Position numbers and translations under genes: made by a program. Positions 8,957 through 18,160 of a DNA stretch of 64,000 nucleotides are shown one piece after another; position 1 is the stretch's first letter; each line of letters starts with the position of its first letter. The DNA lies in NCBI GenBank assembly GCA_019245575.1, contig JAFARE010000043.1:1-64000 (forward strand), in the 5' to 3' direction. This stretch comes from Candidatus Dormiibacterota bacterium. GTDB taxonomy: Bacteria; Chloroflexota; Dormibacteria; Aeolococcales; Aeolococcaceae. The notes under the pieces are model-generated. The model worked only from the letters and a program-made list of their open reading frames with translations, was not told the DNA's origin and searched no databases.

Positions 8957-9778
8957 TCAGGCCGCGCCGTCCTCGCTCTCGGGACCCTCGACGGCCGGCT
9001 GGCTGCGTGACAGCCGCTCATTGAGGCCGCGGCGCTCGAAGCGATAGCCGATGCCGGGCACCGCGTGGATGTACGTCGGCCGCGGTCCGTCGGGCTCGAT
9101 CTTGCGGCGCAGCCGGTACACGTGCGCGTCGACGCTGCGCAGGTCGAGGTCCGCCCCCTGGCCCCACACCTTCTGGATCATCTCGGAGCGCGAGATGACG
9201 CGACCGGGCGATGCCGACAGCAGCGCCAGCAGGTCGAACTCGGTGGGGGTGAGGTTCACCGCCTGTCCGTCGCGCAGCACCTCGTGCCGCCCGATGTCGA
9301 CGATGAGGCCGGGGAACTTGAGCCGCCCGGGGCGGACCTGCGACTGCGTGGTCCGCTGCCGGCGCAGCTTGGCGTTGATGCGCGCCGCGAGCTCGCGGAG
9401 CTCGAACGGCTTGGTGATGTAGTCGTCGGCGCCGATCTCGAGGCCCACGACCACGTCGACGACGTCATTGCTGCCGGACACCATGATGATCGGCACCTCA
9501 ACGCCGGCGGCGCGGAGGCGGCGGCAGACGTCGAAGCCGGTGACGCCGGGGAGCGAGAGGTCGAGCAGGATCAGGTCGACGTCGGTCTGCTCCGCGATGC
9601 GCAGGCCGTCGGTGCCGTCCTCCGCGAACTGCAGGGCGAACCCATGTTGCTGCGCGACCACGTGCAGGATGTCGCGCATCGCGGGATCGTCGTCGATGAC
9701 CAGCACGGTGGCCTCCGCCACGGTGCGCGCCGACGGCGTCCCGAGCGGATTGAGGATGGTCTCGGTGTACGTGGTCAT
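8957..9778 (-). CDS. OmpR/PhoB-family response regulator
   Basis: 273 aa. The N-terminal receiver domain has the acidic pocket IDDDPAM, phospho-acceptor Asp in LILLDLSLPG and the conserved Lys in ITKPFE. The C-terminal winged helix contains LTPTEFDLLALL and RSVDAHVYRLRRKI, the OmpR recognition helix, then HAVPGIGYRFE. A DNA-binding transcription factor, phosphorylated by a partner kinase. ATG at 9778 (MTTYTETI) is preferred over the longer ORF from 9832. The kinase gene at 9942-11300 lies upstream on the same strand with a 163-bp gap, making them a likely pair. Confidence 0.9.
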   Translation of the reverse strand: MTTYTETILNPLGTPSARTVAEATVLVIDDDPAMRDILHVVAQQHGFALQFAEDGTDGLRIAEQTDVDLILLDLSLPGVTGFDVCRRLRAAGVEVPIIMVSGSNDVVDVVVGLEIGADDYITKPFELRELAARINAKLRRQRTTQSQVRPGRLKFPGLIVDIGRHEVLRDGQAVNLTPTEFDLLALLSASPGRVISRSEMIQKVWGQGADLDLRSVDAHVYRLRRKIEPDGPRPTYIHAVPGIGYRFERRGLNERLSRSQPAVEGPESEDGAA

Positions 9779-9941
9779 CGCGCCGCCCAGATCTGCCCTG
9801 CCATTGCTTCGCGCACCGCGCGACCGTAGCACCCGATAGCGCTAATCGCATCAAGGGTTACGACCGCGTTGCTCGCCTTTACCGCGTCGCAACACGTGCC
9901 TGCAGATGCGCAACCGGCGGCGGCGGAGGCGCCGTCGCGCC

Positions 9942-11300
9942 TCATACGTGCATCGGCAGCGCGACGACGAACGTGTTGCCCCGCGCTCGTGAGTTGTCGA
10001 TCCAGATCTCGCCGCCCATGCGCTCGACCAGCTGCCGCGAGAGGTAGAGCCCGACGCCGAATCCGCCGCGCTGGCGCAGCAGCGGCGACTCCACCTGATA
10101 GAAGGATGCGAAGACGCGATCGGCCTCCGCGTCGGGAATGCGGCGCCCGTTGTCGTGCACCTCGATGTGCACCTTGTTCACGACGCGGCGCGCGTGCACG
10201 CGCACCGGCTCGGGTTCCGGCGAGAACTTGAGCGCGTTGTCGATGAGACACGCGAGCACGAGCGCCAGCCGTTCGTGATCGGCGAGCACGCGCTCGGCGT
10301 CGGGCGCGATGGTCATCGCAAAACGCTCGTGGTCGGCGCTCTCCACGAAGCGCGAGATAACCTCGCGGAACACGCCCTCGAGCTCGACCGCGGTGGTCTT
10401 GAGGCGGATCTCACCCGACTCCAGCTGCGCGATGCACAGCAGGTTGTCCGTGAGCCTCGCCAGGTGCTCCGCTTCGAGGCGCAGCTCGGCGAGCCCCTCC
10501 TCGCGTGCCTGCGGCGGCAGGCGGTCACCGGCGTCGTGCATCAGCGAGAGCCAGGCCTTGATCTTCGTCAGCGGGGTGCGCAGCTCGTGGGACGCCAGCA
10601 TCATGAACTCGCTCTTCATGCGGTCCACCTCACGCAGCTCAGCGAACGCCGCGTGCTCCAGCTCGATGGTCTGGCGGATCTGCCGGTCACGCGCGGTCAC
10701 GAGCTCACGGCCGAGCAGGTTGCTCGTGAGCGCCACCACGAAGAGCAGGAACATGCGCGTGATGAACAGGTCGAGAAGCGAACCGGTGACGTGGTAGCCG
10801 GCGACGACGAATCCCACGGAGAAGTACACCGCCACGCTCGCCACGGTGCACAGCAGACTGGCCACCACGCGGAACCGCAGGCTGCCGGCGATGATCACCA
10901 GGTAGAAGGCCACGCCGAGCTCGGACTGGAAGCCGCCTGAGAAGTACACGAGCGCGCCCGCGATGCCGATGTCGAGCGCGGTCATCGCCAGCTGCACGTG
11001 CCGGCCCGGGAGATGGCCCGCCAGCAGCATCAGCGTGGCGGTGAGGTTGAACAGCGCCCATCCGCCGAGCAGCAGGTTGATGATCGAGTGGTTCGGCCCG
11101 GGGACGACGCCGGGGAAGTTGTTGATGACGGCGGCGTAGACCAGCACGATCCAGCGGCTGATCTCGATGGCGCGCTCGACACCCGCCCTGCGGTCCCGCA
11201 CCGACGGGCGAGCCGGCAGCTCGGGGCGCGGCGGCGCGTGATCGTTCGCCGGGCGTGCCTGTCGCGGCGCAGGCAAGGGCCGGACGAGCTCCTGGCTCAT
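9942..11300 (-). CDS. membrane sensor histidine kinase
   Basis: 452 aa. The N-terminal half has about five to six hydrophobic helices and no large extracellular loop, so it probably senses in or near the membrane. The dimerisation box is ASHELRTPLTKIKAW with the phospho-accepting His. The N box is LACLIDNALKF and the G2 box is GFGVGLYLSRQLVERMGG. The G1 box near residue 385 reads DNGRRIP where DxGxG is usual, so the second Gly is Arg. The partner is likely the OmpR-type regulator just downstream. ATG at 11300 is chosen; the preceding codon is an in-frame GTG. Confidence 0.88.
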   Translation of the reverse strand: MSQELVRPLPAPRQARPANDHAPPRPELPARPSVRDRRAGVERAIEISRWIVLVYAAVINNFPGVVPGPNHSIINLLLGGWALFNLTATLMLLAGHLPGRHVQLAMTALDIGIAGALVYFSGGFQSELGVAFYLVIIAGSLRFRVVASLLCTVASVAVYFSVGFVVAGYHVTGSLLDLFITRMFLLFVVALTSNLLGRELVTARDRQIRQTIELEHAAFAELREVDRMKSEFMMLASHELRTPLTKIKAWLSLMHDAGDRLPPQAREEGLAELRLEAEHLARLTDNLLCIAQLESGEIRLKTTAVELEGVFREVISRFVESADHERFAMTIAPDAERVLADHERLALVLACLIDNALKFSPEPEPVRVHARRVVNKVHIEVHDNGRRIPDAEADRVFASFYQVESPLLRQRGGFGVGLYLSRQLVERMGGEIWIDNSRARGNTFVVALPMHV

Positions 11301-11322
11301 CACGAAAGGAGCCTACCGGCGG

Positions 11323-11364
11323 GGTGCGGCGGCTCCCTCAAAGGTTGCGTAACGATGCCGCACC
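11323..11364. repeat. inverted repeat between membrane protein and kinase genes
   Basis: GGTGCGGC at 11323-11330 and GCCGCACC at 11357-11364 pair perfectly across 26 bp in the 89-bp gap. It may be a terminator-like hairpin or a regulator site; no T-tract follows on the minus strand. Confidence 0.3.
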
Positions 11365-11389
11365 GCCGCCGCTACACCCCCGGACGGGT

Positions 11390-12949
11390 TCAGCAAGCAG
11401 GCGTCGAGCCGCCGGCGGAAGGCAGCCCGGACGACGGTGGCGCGACGCCCGGACTCCAGAAGACGGTGCTGGAGCTGGCGCTGTCGTGACAGGCCGCGCG
11501 CCAGCGGGCAACGTGGAGCGCCGACGCCTCCTGCGACATGTCGCCGACGATGGCGACGCCGATCGACTCCTGCGTCAGGACCGTGAGCCAGTCGGGTCGC
11601 AGCAGGTGCACGTCGAGGTATCGCTGCAGCGCGGCGTCGCCGAAGATCGCCGTTTCGTCGTACAGGAAGACGACGCGCCCCCACTGCGTGCCCTCGACGC
11701 GGTAGGCGAGGTAGCCGCCCCACGTGTCCGGTGTGTAGACGCGCTGCCCTTCGAAGTTGCGCAGCAGATAGTCGACGGCGGTTTTGGGATAGCGGCTCGC
11801 CTCGAAGGACGCCGCGGCCGCGGGCGTGATCGTGGGCAGCACCGTCGCGCCGGCCGCTGCCGCCACGGCCACGAGAGCGGCTGCGGTGAGCGTCGTCCGC
11901 GTCGGGCCGGGGCCGCGGCGCGGACCCCGATGCAGCCGAGGGGCGACGTGCGCCTGCCACGAGCGCCATCCGTACAGCGCGACCTGGGGCGCCGCGACGA
12001 CGGCGAAGAGCGAGACGTTGCGCTGCGACTGCAGCGACGCGATGAGCGCGGCGAACGCGAGCAGAGCGTGGAACCGGTCCGGCCCGCCGCCCGTCACCCA
12101 CAGCACGACGAGCAACACCGCCTCGCCTTCGAAGACGCGAAGCCAAACGTTGTGGAAGTCGGGCGACATCCACTCGGTGACGACCTGCGTCAGCGTCGGG
12201 TTCGCGAAGGTCTCGGCCACGTATCCATAGAGCCATGACCCCGCGGGGTTGATCAACGTCGCCAGCACGGCGCCGCCGAGGGCCAGCGCAAGCGGCCGCC
12301 GCGACAATGTCACAGCGGGTGCCACCGGCGTGGCCATGACGAGTGCTGCGCCGGCGAGCAGCAGGCCGACGATGAAGCCGGCATGCAGGTTGGCCCACAG
12401 GAGGAACAGCGGCGGCAGGAACCACACCGCAGCGACCCGCCCCTCGCGCCATCTCGCCAGCACGAAGAGCACGATGGCGGCGCCGAGGAGCGTGATCACC
12501 TGGCCGCGCACGCCGACGAGCTGACCGAACACGAGCCCGCTTAGCACGACGGCCACGGCGAGCCACGCGCCGGGGACGCGCGCGTTTCGCGGCACGGCGA
12601 GCACCGCGATCGCCAGGGCGGCGCAGGCGAGCACACCCATCACCACCGACGCGGCGCCCGGCCCGCCCGCGCCGATGAGGCCGGCGAGCAGCACCTCATA
12701 CAGCCACTGCTGCCCGATCCATCCGTGCGCAGCGACCAGGAAGCTGAACGGCTCCTGTGGGGGGATGCCGTGCGCCGTGATGAGCTTGCCCAGCGCCAGG
12801 TGCCACCAGACGTCGGTGTCGCGCAGCGGCTGCACGGTCACCACGAGCATCAGCAGCGCAGCGCCAGCGAGCCACGCGATGCGGCTGAACCGGGCCGCGC
12901 GGCGCTCCGCCTCCAGCTCCGCCGAGGGGATGACCCGCACCGGCCTCAC
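11390..12949 (-). CDS. polytopic membrane protein, GT-C glycosyltransferase-like (paralog B)
   Basis: 519 aa with about 10 hydrophobic helices and a soluble C-terminal domain of about 130 aa. It contains RDTDVWWHLALGKLI, QQWLYEVLLA, WANLHAGFIVGL, INPAG and TEWMSPDFHN. The same motifs occur in order in the upstream neighbour, so the two are tandem paralogs. The acidic D..WWHL motif in the first loop resembles GT-C polyprenyl-phosphate-sugar transferases, but the family is not firmly recognised. GTG at 12949 overlaps the upstream stop as GTGA, so translation is probably coupled. The Ser-rich C-terminus looks disordered. Confidence 0.7.
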   Translation of the reverse strand: MRPVRVIPSAELEAERRAARFSRIAWLAGAALLMLVVTVQPLRDTDVWWHLALGKLITAHGIPPQEPFSFLVAAHGWIGQQWLYEVLLAGLIGAGGPGAASVVMGVLACAALAIAVLAVPRNARVPGAWLAVAVVLSGLVFGQLVGVRGQVITLLGAAIVLFVLARWREGRVAAVWFLPPLFLLWANLHAGFIVGLLLAGAALVMATPVAPAVTLSRRPLALALGGAVLATLINPAGSWLYGYVAETFANPTLTQVVTEWMSPDFHNVWLRVFEGEAVLLVVLWVTGGGPDRFHALLAFAALIASLQSQRNVSLFAVVAAPQVALYGWRSWQAHVAPRLHRGPRRGPGPTRTTLTAAALVAVAAAAGATVLPTITPAAAASFEASRYPKTAVDYLLRNFEGQRVYTPDTWGGYLAYRVEGTQWGRVVFLYDETAIFGDAALQRYLDVHLLRPDWLTVLTQESIGVAIVGDMSQEASALHVARWRAACHDSASSSTVFWSPGVAPPSSGLPSAGGSTPAC

Positions 12950-14523
12950 CGCCCCTGCACCCCGACGCTGGGCGGCAGCTGCAGCGCGGCCAGCCTGTCC
13001 CGGGGCGCGTAGATGACGCTGAGCGAGTCGCGGTACTCGAGCTTCCAATCCGGCGCCTGCGCGAGCACGTCCGCGAGCGGCGTGGATGCGTCGAAGAGGA
13101 CGACGTCCGTGCCGGCGCCTCGGATGATCGAGTCCCACGTGGGCTGCACGGCCTCCACCGCTGCGTACGAGTAGAGCAGCTGATCGCCCATCAGCGCCGC
13201 GTCACCGAAGATGAACACCTTGTCGCCGCGGGCCGACAGCTGATCGGCGATGTATCCGCCCTCGCCGTACTGGTTGAAGATGCGCAGCGGGTGGGGCGCC
13301 TGCGCAAGCCAGCGCACCGCCGCGACGGGGAACTCCTGCGCGTAGACGGAGGAGCCCGGTTGCACGCGCATCGCGGGCGCCAGACGGCCCCCCGCGTAGG
13401 CTGCCACGAGCACGGCGGCAAGCAGCACACCAACCGACGCGCGGAAGCGCAGTGAGGGAAGGCGTTTGGCGCGCACTCCGGGTCGTGTGGGACGCACGCG
13501 CTGCAGCGCGATGGACGCCTGGTCGATCCAGACCGGCGTCGCAGCCGCGACGAAGAGAGCGATGTGGCGCACGGACTGCAGCGCAAGCGCGACCGTGGCC
13601 ACCGCGAGCGCGGCGTCGCGCGCGCGCATGCGCCGGTTGTAGGCGGCAAGTGCCGCGAGCGACAGCATCATGACGCCGAAGGGCAGTACAACCCAGTCGT
13701 GGAAGTCAGGCGAGTGCCACTCGAGAATCAGTGATTGCTGCGCTGCGGACGTCTGTGTCTGCAGTGCGTAGAGCAGGATGCCGGGGCCGTTCGGGTTGAC
13801 CAGCGTGACCGCGGTGCAGGCGAGCAGGACGAATGCGAGCGTGCGCACGCGACGCAGGTCCGCGCCGTCGGGCATGCGGAGCCGGCGCCCGGCAACCTCG
13901 GCAGCGCACACCAGTGCGATGAAGCCGAGCCCGATGACGAACCCTGAATGCAGGTTGCTCCAGAGCAGGAAGACAGGAACCAGCCACCACACGCTCCGCC
14001 CGCCCCGCGCGAGGTGGCGCTCGATCAGGAACAGGGTGAGCGTGGCGAAGACGAACGTCAGCATCTGGGCGCGCGGCCCCCAGATGGGATAGCCGGCGAG
14101 CACGCCGAGCAGAAGGCCCGCCCCGAGCACGAAGCGATGGGGAGCGCGCATGGCCGCGCGGGCGAGGATGAGCATCACACCCGCCCACGTCACCACGCTG
14201 AGCACGAGGACGATCAGCCCCAGTCCACCGGCTCGCTGCATGAGCGCGAAGAGGACCTCGGTGAGCCATTCGTGCATGGTCCAGGCGTGCGATGCCGCGG
14301 TGTACGTGAAGGGGTCGGTGCCCAGGAGCGCGCCCTTGGCGAGAATCAGCTGGCCCGCCCGCAGATGCCACCAGAAGTCGGGATCGCGGATGACGCTGGT
14401 GACGGGGAAGAGCGAGAGCACGGCGACGGCGGACACGAAGAGCCCGGCGGGCGACGTCGCCGCCTCGAGCCACCGCCGTGTGTGCGCGCCGCGTTCTGCG
14501 ACGGGTTCCGCCATCGTCGTCAT
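12946..14523 (-). CDS. polytopic membrane protein, GT-C glycosyltransferase-like (paralog A)
   Basis: 525 aa, same architecture as its downstream paralog: RDPDFWWHLRAGQLILA, MHEWLTEVLFAL, WSNLHSGFVIGL, NPNGPG and LEWHSPDFHDW. A C-terminal extracytoplasmic-looking domain contains NQYGEGGYIADQL and FIFGDAALMG, matching TWGGYLAYRV and AIFGDAAL in paralog B. Role unknown; transfer of sugars from a lipid carrier is an inference from topology and the acidic first-loop motif. ATG at 14523, with ATG at 14514 as an alternative. It starts 21 bp after the receiver gene, so the three probably form one operon. Confidence 0.72.
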   Translation of the reverse strand: MTTMAEPVAERGAHTRRWLEAATSPAGLFVSAVAVLSLFPVTSVIRDPDFWWHLRAGQLILAKGALLGTDPFTYTAASHAWTMHEWLTEVLFALMQRAGGLGLIVLVLSVVTWAGVMLILARAAMRAPHRFVLGAGLLLGVLAGYPIWGPRAQMLTFVFATLTLFLIERHLARGGRSVWWLVPVFLLWSNLHSGFVIGLGFIALVCAAEVAGRRLRMPDGADLRRVRTLAFVLLACTAVTLVNPNGPGILLYALQTQTSAAQQSLILEWHSPDFHDWVVLPFGVMMLSLAALAAYNRRMRARDAALAVATVALALQSVRHIALFVAAATPVWIDQASIALQRVRPTRPGVRAKRLPSLRFRASVGVLLAAVLVAAYAGGRLAPAMRVQPGSSVYAQEFPVAAVRWLAQAPHPLRIFNQYGEGGYIADQLSARGDKVFIFGDAALMGDQLLYSYAAVEAVQPTWDSIIRGAGTDVVLFDASTPLADVLAQAPDWKLEYRDSLSVIYAPRDRLAALQLPPSVGVQGR

Positions 14524-14544
14524 CTCATGCCCGCCACGTGCGAC

Positions 14545-14982
14545 TCAGCGGAGCGTACCCTCCGAAAGGCTCACGGTGCGCGGTCCCGCGTTGCTCAGAC
14601 GTCCGCACAGCAGCGTGAGCGTCTCTTCGAGCTGCGAGAAGTCGAACGGCTTGGCCATGTACTCGACGCCCCCGAGCGACATGACGTCCTGGATGTCCTC
14701 GTCGAAATGCCGCGCCGTCAGCAGCAGCACGGGAACAGCGCTGGTCACGTCGCGAGCGCGGAGCTCGCGACACACTGACAGTCCGCTGAGCCGGGGCATC
14801 ATCACGTCGAGCACCGCCACGTCCGGAGTCCAATCGTCCATGACCTCCAGCGCGAGCACGCCGTCGGCCGCGGAGCGCACGTCGAACCCGTGGCTGTCGA
14901 GGCGCAACTCGAGGAGCCGCCGCAGCGAGTCGTCGTCCTCCGCGACCAGCACACGCGGGCGCGGCTCGCCGAGAATGGGCAT
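14545..14982 (-). CDS. stand-alone receiver-domain response regulator
   Basis: 145 aa consisting of one receiver domain and a short tail. It has the acidic pair AEDDDSL, the phospho-acceptor Asp in VAVLDVMMPRLSG, Thr in LLLTARHF and Lys in MAKPFDF. No output domain, so it acts by protein contact as in CheY or Spo0F-type relays. ATG at 14982 is preceded by an AGGA box. It heads an apparent operon with the two membrane paralogs and is divergent from the soluble histidine kinase at 15137, a plausible partner. Confidence 0.85.
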   Translation of the reverse strand: MPILGEPRPRVLVAEDDDSLRRLLELRLDSHGFDVRSAADGVLALEVMDDWTPDVAVLDVMMPRLSGLSVCRELRARDVTSAVPVLLLTARHFDEDIQDVMSLGGVEYMAKPFDFSQLEETLTLLCGRLSNAGPRTVSLSEGTLR

Positions 14983-15136
14983 GAGGATTCCTGTGTTTGC
15001 GTTGGGGGTAGACGAGTTCGGTTATACGCTGCGGTCTTGTGCTCACCTGGGGTGCAACAGGCCTGTCACAGCCCCTTAGAAGGAGTGCGCCGGACCCGTC
15101 GGCGATGCCACTGTCCGGTGACACAATGACGCGTCG

Positions 15137-16195
15137 ATGAGCCAGATCCAGACGCGCGCCGCGGTGAATCCTCAGGCTCTGACCGGCGTTCGCTTTCTTG
15201 TCAGCAAACGCATCGAGGAGCTGGAGGCTTCAGGCGACGCGCTGGAGCGAACGCTCGCCGAGACCGCGACGCGGCGGACCGAGACGACGGCCGGGCTCGA
15301 GTCGCTGGAGGCGCGGTGGCACTCGCTGCTGAACGCCCTGCCCGCAACCGATCCACAGCAGCTCGACGCGGTGTTCCGCTCCCTGGCTGCGGCGCGCGCG
15401 AACCTCGCGGCCGTCGAGGAGCGGAGCAGCGAGGGGCAGACCCAGCTCACGTCCATCCGCTCCGAGCTGGAGGTGCTGCGCTCCGTGTACCGCAGCCTCG
15501 ACGACCTGATGGCGTCGAGCTCGAGCCCGGAGGAGGGCACCAGCCGCCTGCGCAGCGCGTCACGGCAGGTGTTCCAGATCATCGAGGAGGAGCGGATGCG
15601 CATCGCCCGGGACATGCACGACGGTCCCGCGCAGTCGATGGCGAACCTGGTGCTCCAGGCCGAGATCCTGGAGCGGCTGATCGTGCGCGACCCCCAGCTG
15701 GTGGTCAACGAGCTGGAGGACTTCAAGAACGGCGTTCGTGACGTCCTGGACGACACGCGTCGCCTCATCTTCGACCTGCGCCCGATGACGCTGGACGACC
15801 TCGGCCTCGTCCCGACGCTGCGCAAGTTCGTGCGCGAGTTCGGCGACCGCACCGGCGTCAACATCGTGCTGCGTGTGACCGGCGAGGAGGCGCGCCTGCC
15901 CGGCTCGCTCGAGCCGACACTGTTCCGCATCATCCAGGAGGCGCTGCACAACGTGCGCAAGCACGCGCACGCCGCCAACGTGGAGGTGGTGATCGCCTTC
16001 CAGCCGCACTCGGTCACCGCCTTGGTGCGCGACGACGGCATCGGCATGGACCTGCCCTCGGTGGAGGCACGCCTGGACGGATCCCACCTGGGGCTGATCT
16101 CGATGCGGGAGCGGACCGCGCTGGAGAAGGGCACCCTCGACATCCGGTCCTCACCGGGTCGGGGCACCGAGGTGCGGGTCAGCTTCCAGCACTGA
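15137..16195 (+). CDS. soluble NarL/DegS-type sensor histidine kinase
   Basis: 352 aa, no membrane segment or signal peptide. Residues 20-130 are Glu/Arg/Leu-rich and likely coiled coil. The HisKA_3 box is EEERMRIARDMHDGPAQSM with phospho-acceptor His161. The N box is FRIIQEALHNVRKHAHA, the G1 box is VRDDGIGMD, and the G2-like segment is GLISMRERTALEKG. It should sense a cytoplasmic signal or partner protein. The nearest receiver is the divergent gene at 14545-14982; no NarL-type regulator with a DNA-binding domain is present. A degenerate paralog lies at 53037-54140. Confidence 0.88.
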   Translation: MSQIQTRAAVNPQALTGVRFLVSKRIEELEASGDALERTLAETATRRTETTAGLESLEARWHSLLNALPATDPQQLDAVFRSLAAARANLAAVEERSSEGQTQLTSIRSELEVLRSVYRSLDDLMASSSSPEEGTSRLRSASRQVFQIIEEERMRIARDMHDGPAQSMANLVLQAEILERLIVRDPQLVVNELEDFKNGVRDVLDDTRRLIFDLRPMTLDDLGLVPTLRKFVREFGDRTGVNIVLRVTGEEARLPGSLEPTLFRIIQEALHNVRKHAHAANVEVVIAFQPHSVTALVRDDGIGMDLPSVEARLDGSHLGLISMRERTALEKGTLDIRSSPGRGTEVRVSFQH

Positions 16196-16236
16196 CCGGA
16201 AAGCGGCGGCGGCGGCAGCCCGGGGACAATGGGGAG

Positions 16237-16944
16237 GTGCGCTACCGCGTCCTCGCCACCGACTACGACCGCACGATCGCCCTCAACGGCGTCGTGCCCG
16301 AGGCCACCCGCGAGGCCCTGCGGGAGGTGCGCGCCTCCGGCCGGCGGCTGGTGCTGGTCACCGGGCGAACGCTCGCCGAGCTGCTCGACGTGTTCGACGA
16401 CATCGCTCTGTTCCACCTGCTCGTGATCGAAAACGGCGCCGTCGTCCGTGACCCCGCCTCCGGGGAGGACACCGCTCTGGGCGGCCCCGTCCCGCCGGCG
16501 CTGGTGGACGACCTGAAGCGGCAGGGCGTCGAGCCCCTGGTGCTGGGCAGCGTCATCTGCTCCACCGCGCTGCCCAACCAGCGGCCCGTCGCCGAGGCGG
16601 TGCGGCGGCTCGGTTTGGACCTGCAGCTGAGCATCAACCGGGACTCGCTGATGATCCTGCCGCCGGGTGTCGACAAGGCCGCTGGGCTGCGCGTGGCGCT
16701 GGACGAGCTGGGCGAGACCGCCGCCGCGACCGTGGCGGTGGGCGACGGCGAGAACGACCTCTCGCTGCTCACCTGTGCCGGGGTGGCCGTGGCGGTGGAG
16801 AACGCGGTCGACCCGCTCAAGGCGATCGCCGACGTCGTGCTGGAGGAACCGGGCATGGCCGGCATCCGGGACCTCTGCGCGTCGCTGGTCCACGGCGACC
16901 TCGCGGGGTTGCTGGACGCGCCGCAGGCGCGGCGGGCGGGCTGA
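16237..16944 (+). CDS. HAD-superfamily (Cof-like, IIB) phosphatase
   Basis: 235 aa. It has the four HAD motifs: I DYDRT with nucleophile Asp near residue 8, II VTGRT, III Lys in VDKAAGL, and IV GDGENDLSLL for Mg binding. The C2-type cap lies between motifs II and III. Family members dephosphorylate sugar or nucleotide phosphates; the substrate cannot be assigned. The GTG start at 16237 directly follows GGGGAG, closer than usual. It sits 41 bp after the histidine kinase on the same strand and converges on the HD-GYP gene. Confidence 0.85.
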   Translation: MRYRVLATDYDRTIALNGVVPEATREALREVRASGRRLVLVTGRTLAELLDVFDDIALFHLLVIENGAVVRDPASGEDTALGGPVPPALVDDLKRQGVEPLVLGSVICSTALPNQRPVAEAVRRLGLDLQLSINRDSLMILPPGVDKAAGLRVALDELGETAAATVAVGDGENDLSLLTCAGVAVAVENAVDPLKAIADVVLEEPGMAGIRDLCASLVHGDLAGLLDAPQARRAG

Positions 16945-16951
16945 TCCCGGC

Positions 16952-18040
16952 CTAGATTCGCACCGTGGGGGCGGCCGCCGCCTCGCCGATCCATCCGGCG
17001 ATCGCCGAACGCGCGCGGTTCCGCACCTGGCCGTACTCGAGGATGCTGGCCCCCGCCGCGGCAGGCTGGGTCTCGGCGGCGGCGGCGTCGGCGGTGACCT
17101 CGAGCAGCGCGTCGACCATGTCCGGGTCGAACTGGCGGCCCCGCTCGCGGCAAAGCTCGTCGTGGATCGCGTCCATCGGCCGGGCCGCGGCGTAGGGACG
17201 GCCGGTGCGCATCACGTCGTAGGCGTCGACCACGCCCACGATGCGCGCGCCGATAGGGATGCGCTCACCGGCCAGTCCCGCCGGGTAGCCGCGGCCGTCG
17301 AATCGCTCGTGGTGATGACGGATGACGGCGCGCACGTCATCCCACGTGTCGATCCCTTCCAGCATCACCGCGCCCACCTCCGCATGCAGGCGGATGGCCG
17401 TTCGCTCCTCCTGTGTGAGCGGGCCGGGCTTGCGCAGGATGTGCTCGGGGACGGCGATCTTGCCGATGTCGTGCAGGCACGCGCCGTAGCGCACCGCGGC
17501 GCGCCGCTCGTCGGACAGGTCGAGGCGCTTGGCGATGCGGTCCGACAGGTCCACCAGGCGGTTCGCGTGGCGCTGGGTGTCGGCGTCCTTGGACTCGATC
17601 GTGTTGGCAAGGACGAGGGTAAAGCGCTCCAGCATCGGTGCCAGGGCGCGCAGGCGGATGGCCTCGGTGGCGAGCTCGCGCCGCTCCAGCGCCGTGCGCA
17701 GCACCGTGTTGAGGTAGTCCGTCTTGCACGGCTTGGGCACGAACGCGACAGCGCCCTCCACCATGGCCTGCATCGCCAGGTCGAGGTCGCGGAAGGCGGT
17801 CACGATGATGCACGCGATCAGCGGGTCGACCTTGTGCACGTGGGCGATGACGTCGATGCCGGTGGCGCGGGGCATCGCGTAGTCGGTGACCACGGCGTCG
17901 AACGCGCCGGGCCGGTCCACGTACGCGATGGCCTCAGCGCCGTCCGCGGCCCCCACGACGTGATGGCCGCCGAACTCCAGCGCCTGCTTGAGGAAATGGC
18001 GCGTCAGGTTGTCGTCTTCGGCGACCAGCACCTTGGCCAA
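16952..18040 (-). CDS. response regulator with HD-GYP phosphodiesterase output
   Basis: 362 aa. The N-terminal receiver has AEDDNLT, phospho-acceptor Asp in AVVTDYAMP and Lys in VPKPCK. The C-terminal HD-GYP domain has RYGACLHDIGKIAVP (metal-binding HD), HHHERFDGRGYP (the GYP motif) and VDAYDVM, all intact, so hydrolysis of cyclic di-GMP is predicted. The start is TTG at 18040, preceded by GGAGGG at good spacing; the ORF upstream to 18136 has no such signal. A TGTCAA/TTGACA palindrome lies 34 bp upstream. Confidence 0.88.
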   Translation of the reverse strand: MAKVLVAEDDNLTRHFLKQALEFGGHHVVGAADGAEAIAYVDRPGAFDAVVTDYAMPRATGIDVIAHVHKVDPLIACIIVTAFRDLDLAMQAMVEGAVAFVPKPCKTDYLNTVLRTALERRELATEAIRLRALAPMLERFTLVLANTIESKDADTQRHANRLVDLSDRIAKRLDLSDERRAAVRYGACLHDIGKIAVPEHILRKPGPLTQEERTAIRLHAEVGAVMLEGIDTWDDVRAVIRHHHERFDGRGYPAGLAGERIPIGARIVGVVDAYDVMRTGRPYAAARPMDAIHDELCRERGRQFDPDMVDALLEVTADAAAAETQPAAAGASILEYGQVRNRARSAIAGWIGEAAAAPTVRI

Positions 18041-18073
18041 CGGTGTCCCTCCATCGCCCGCGAGGGCGCGAAC

Positions 18074-18088
18074 TGTCAAGAATTGACA
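18074..18088. promoter_or_regulatory. TGTCAA-N3-TTGACA palindrome upstream of the HD-GYP gene
   Basis: TGTCAA at 18074-18079 and TTGACA at 18083-18088 form a perfect inverted repeat with a 3-bp centre. TTGACA on the minus strand could also be a -35 box, but no good -10 follows. It is either an operator or part of the promoter. Confidence 0.4.
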
Positions 18089-18160
18089 AGAGATGTAAAG
18101 GGAGCCGAGGGACGATTGACGCGTTATGCGGCGCACCGTGACGCGGCCGCAACCGCGTGG

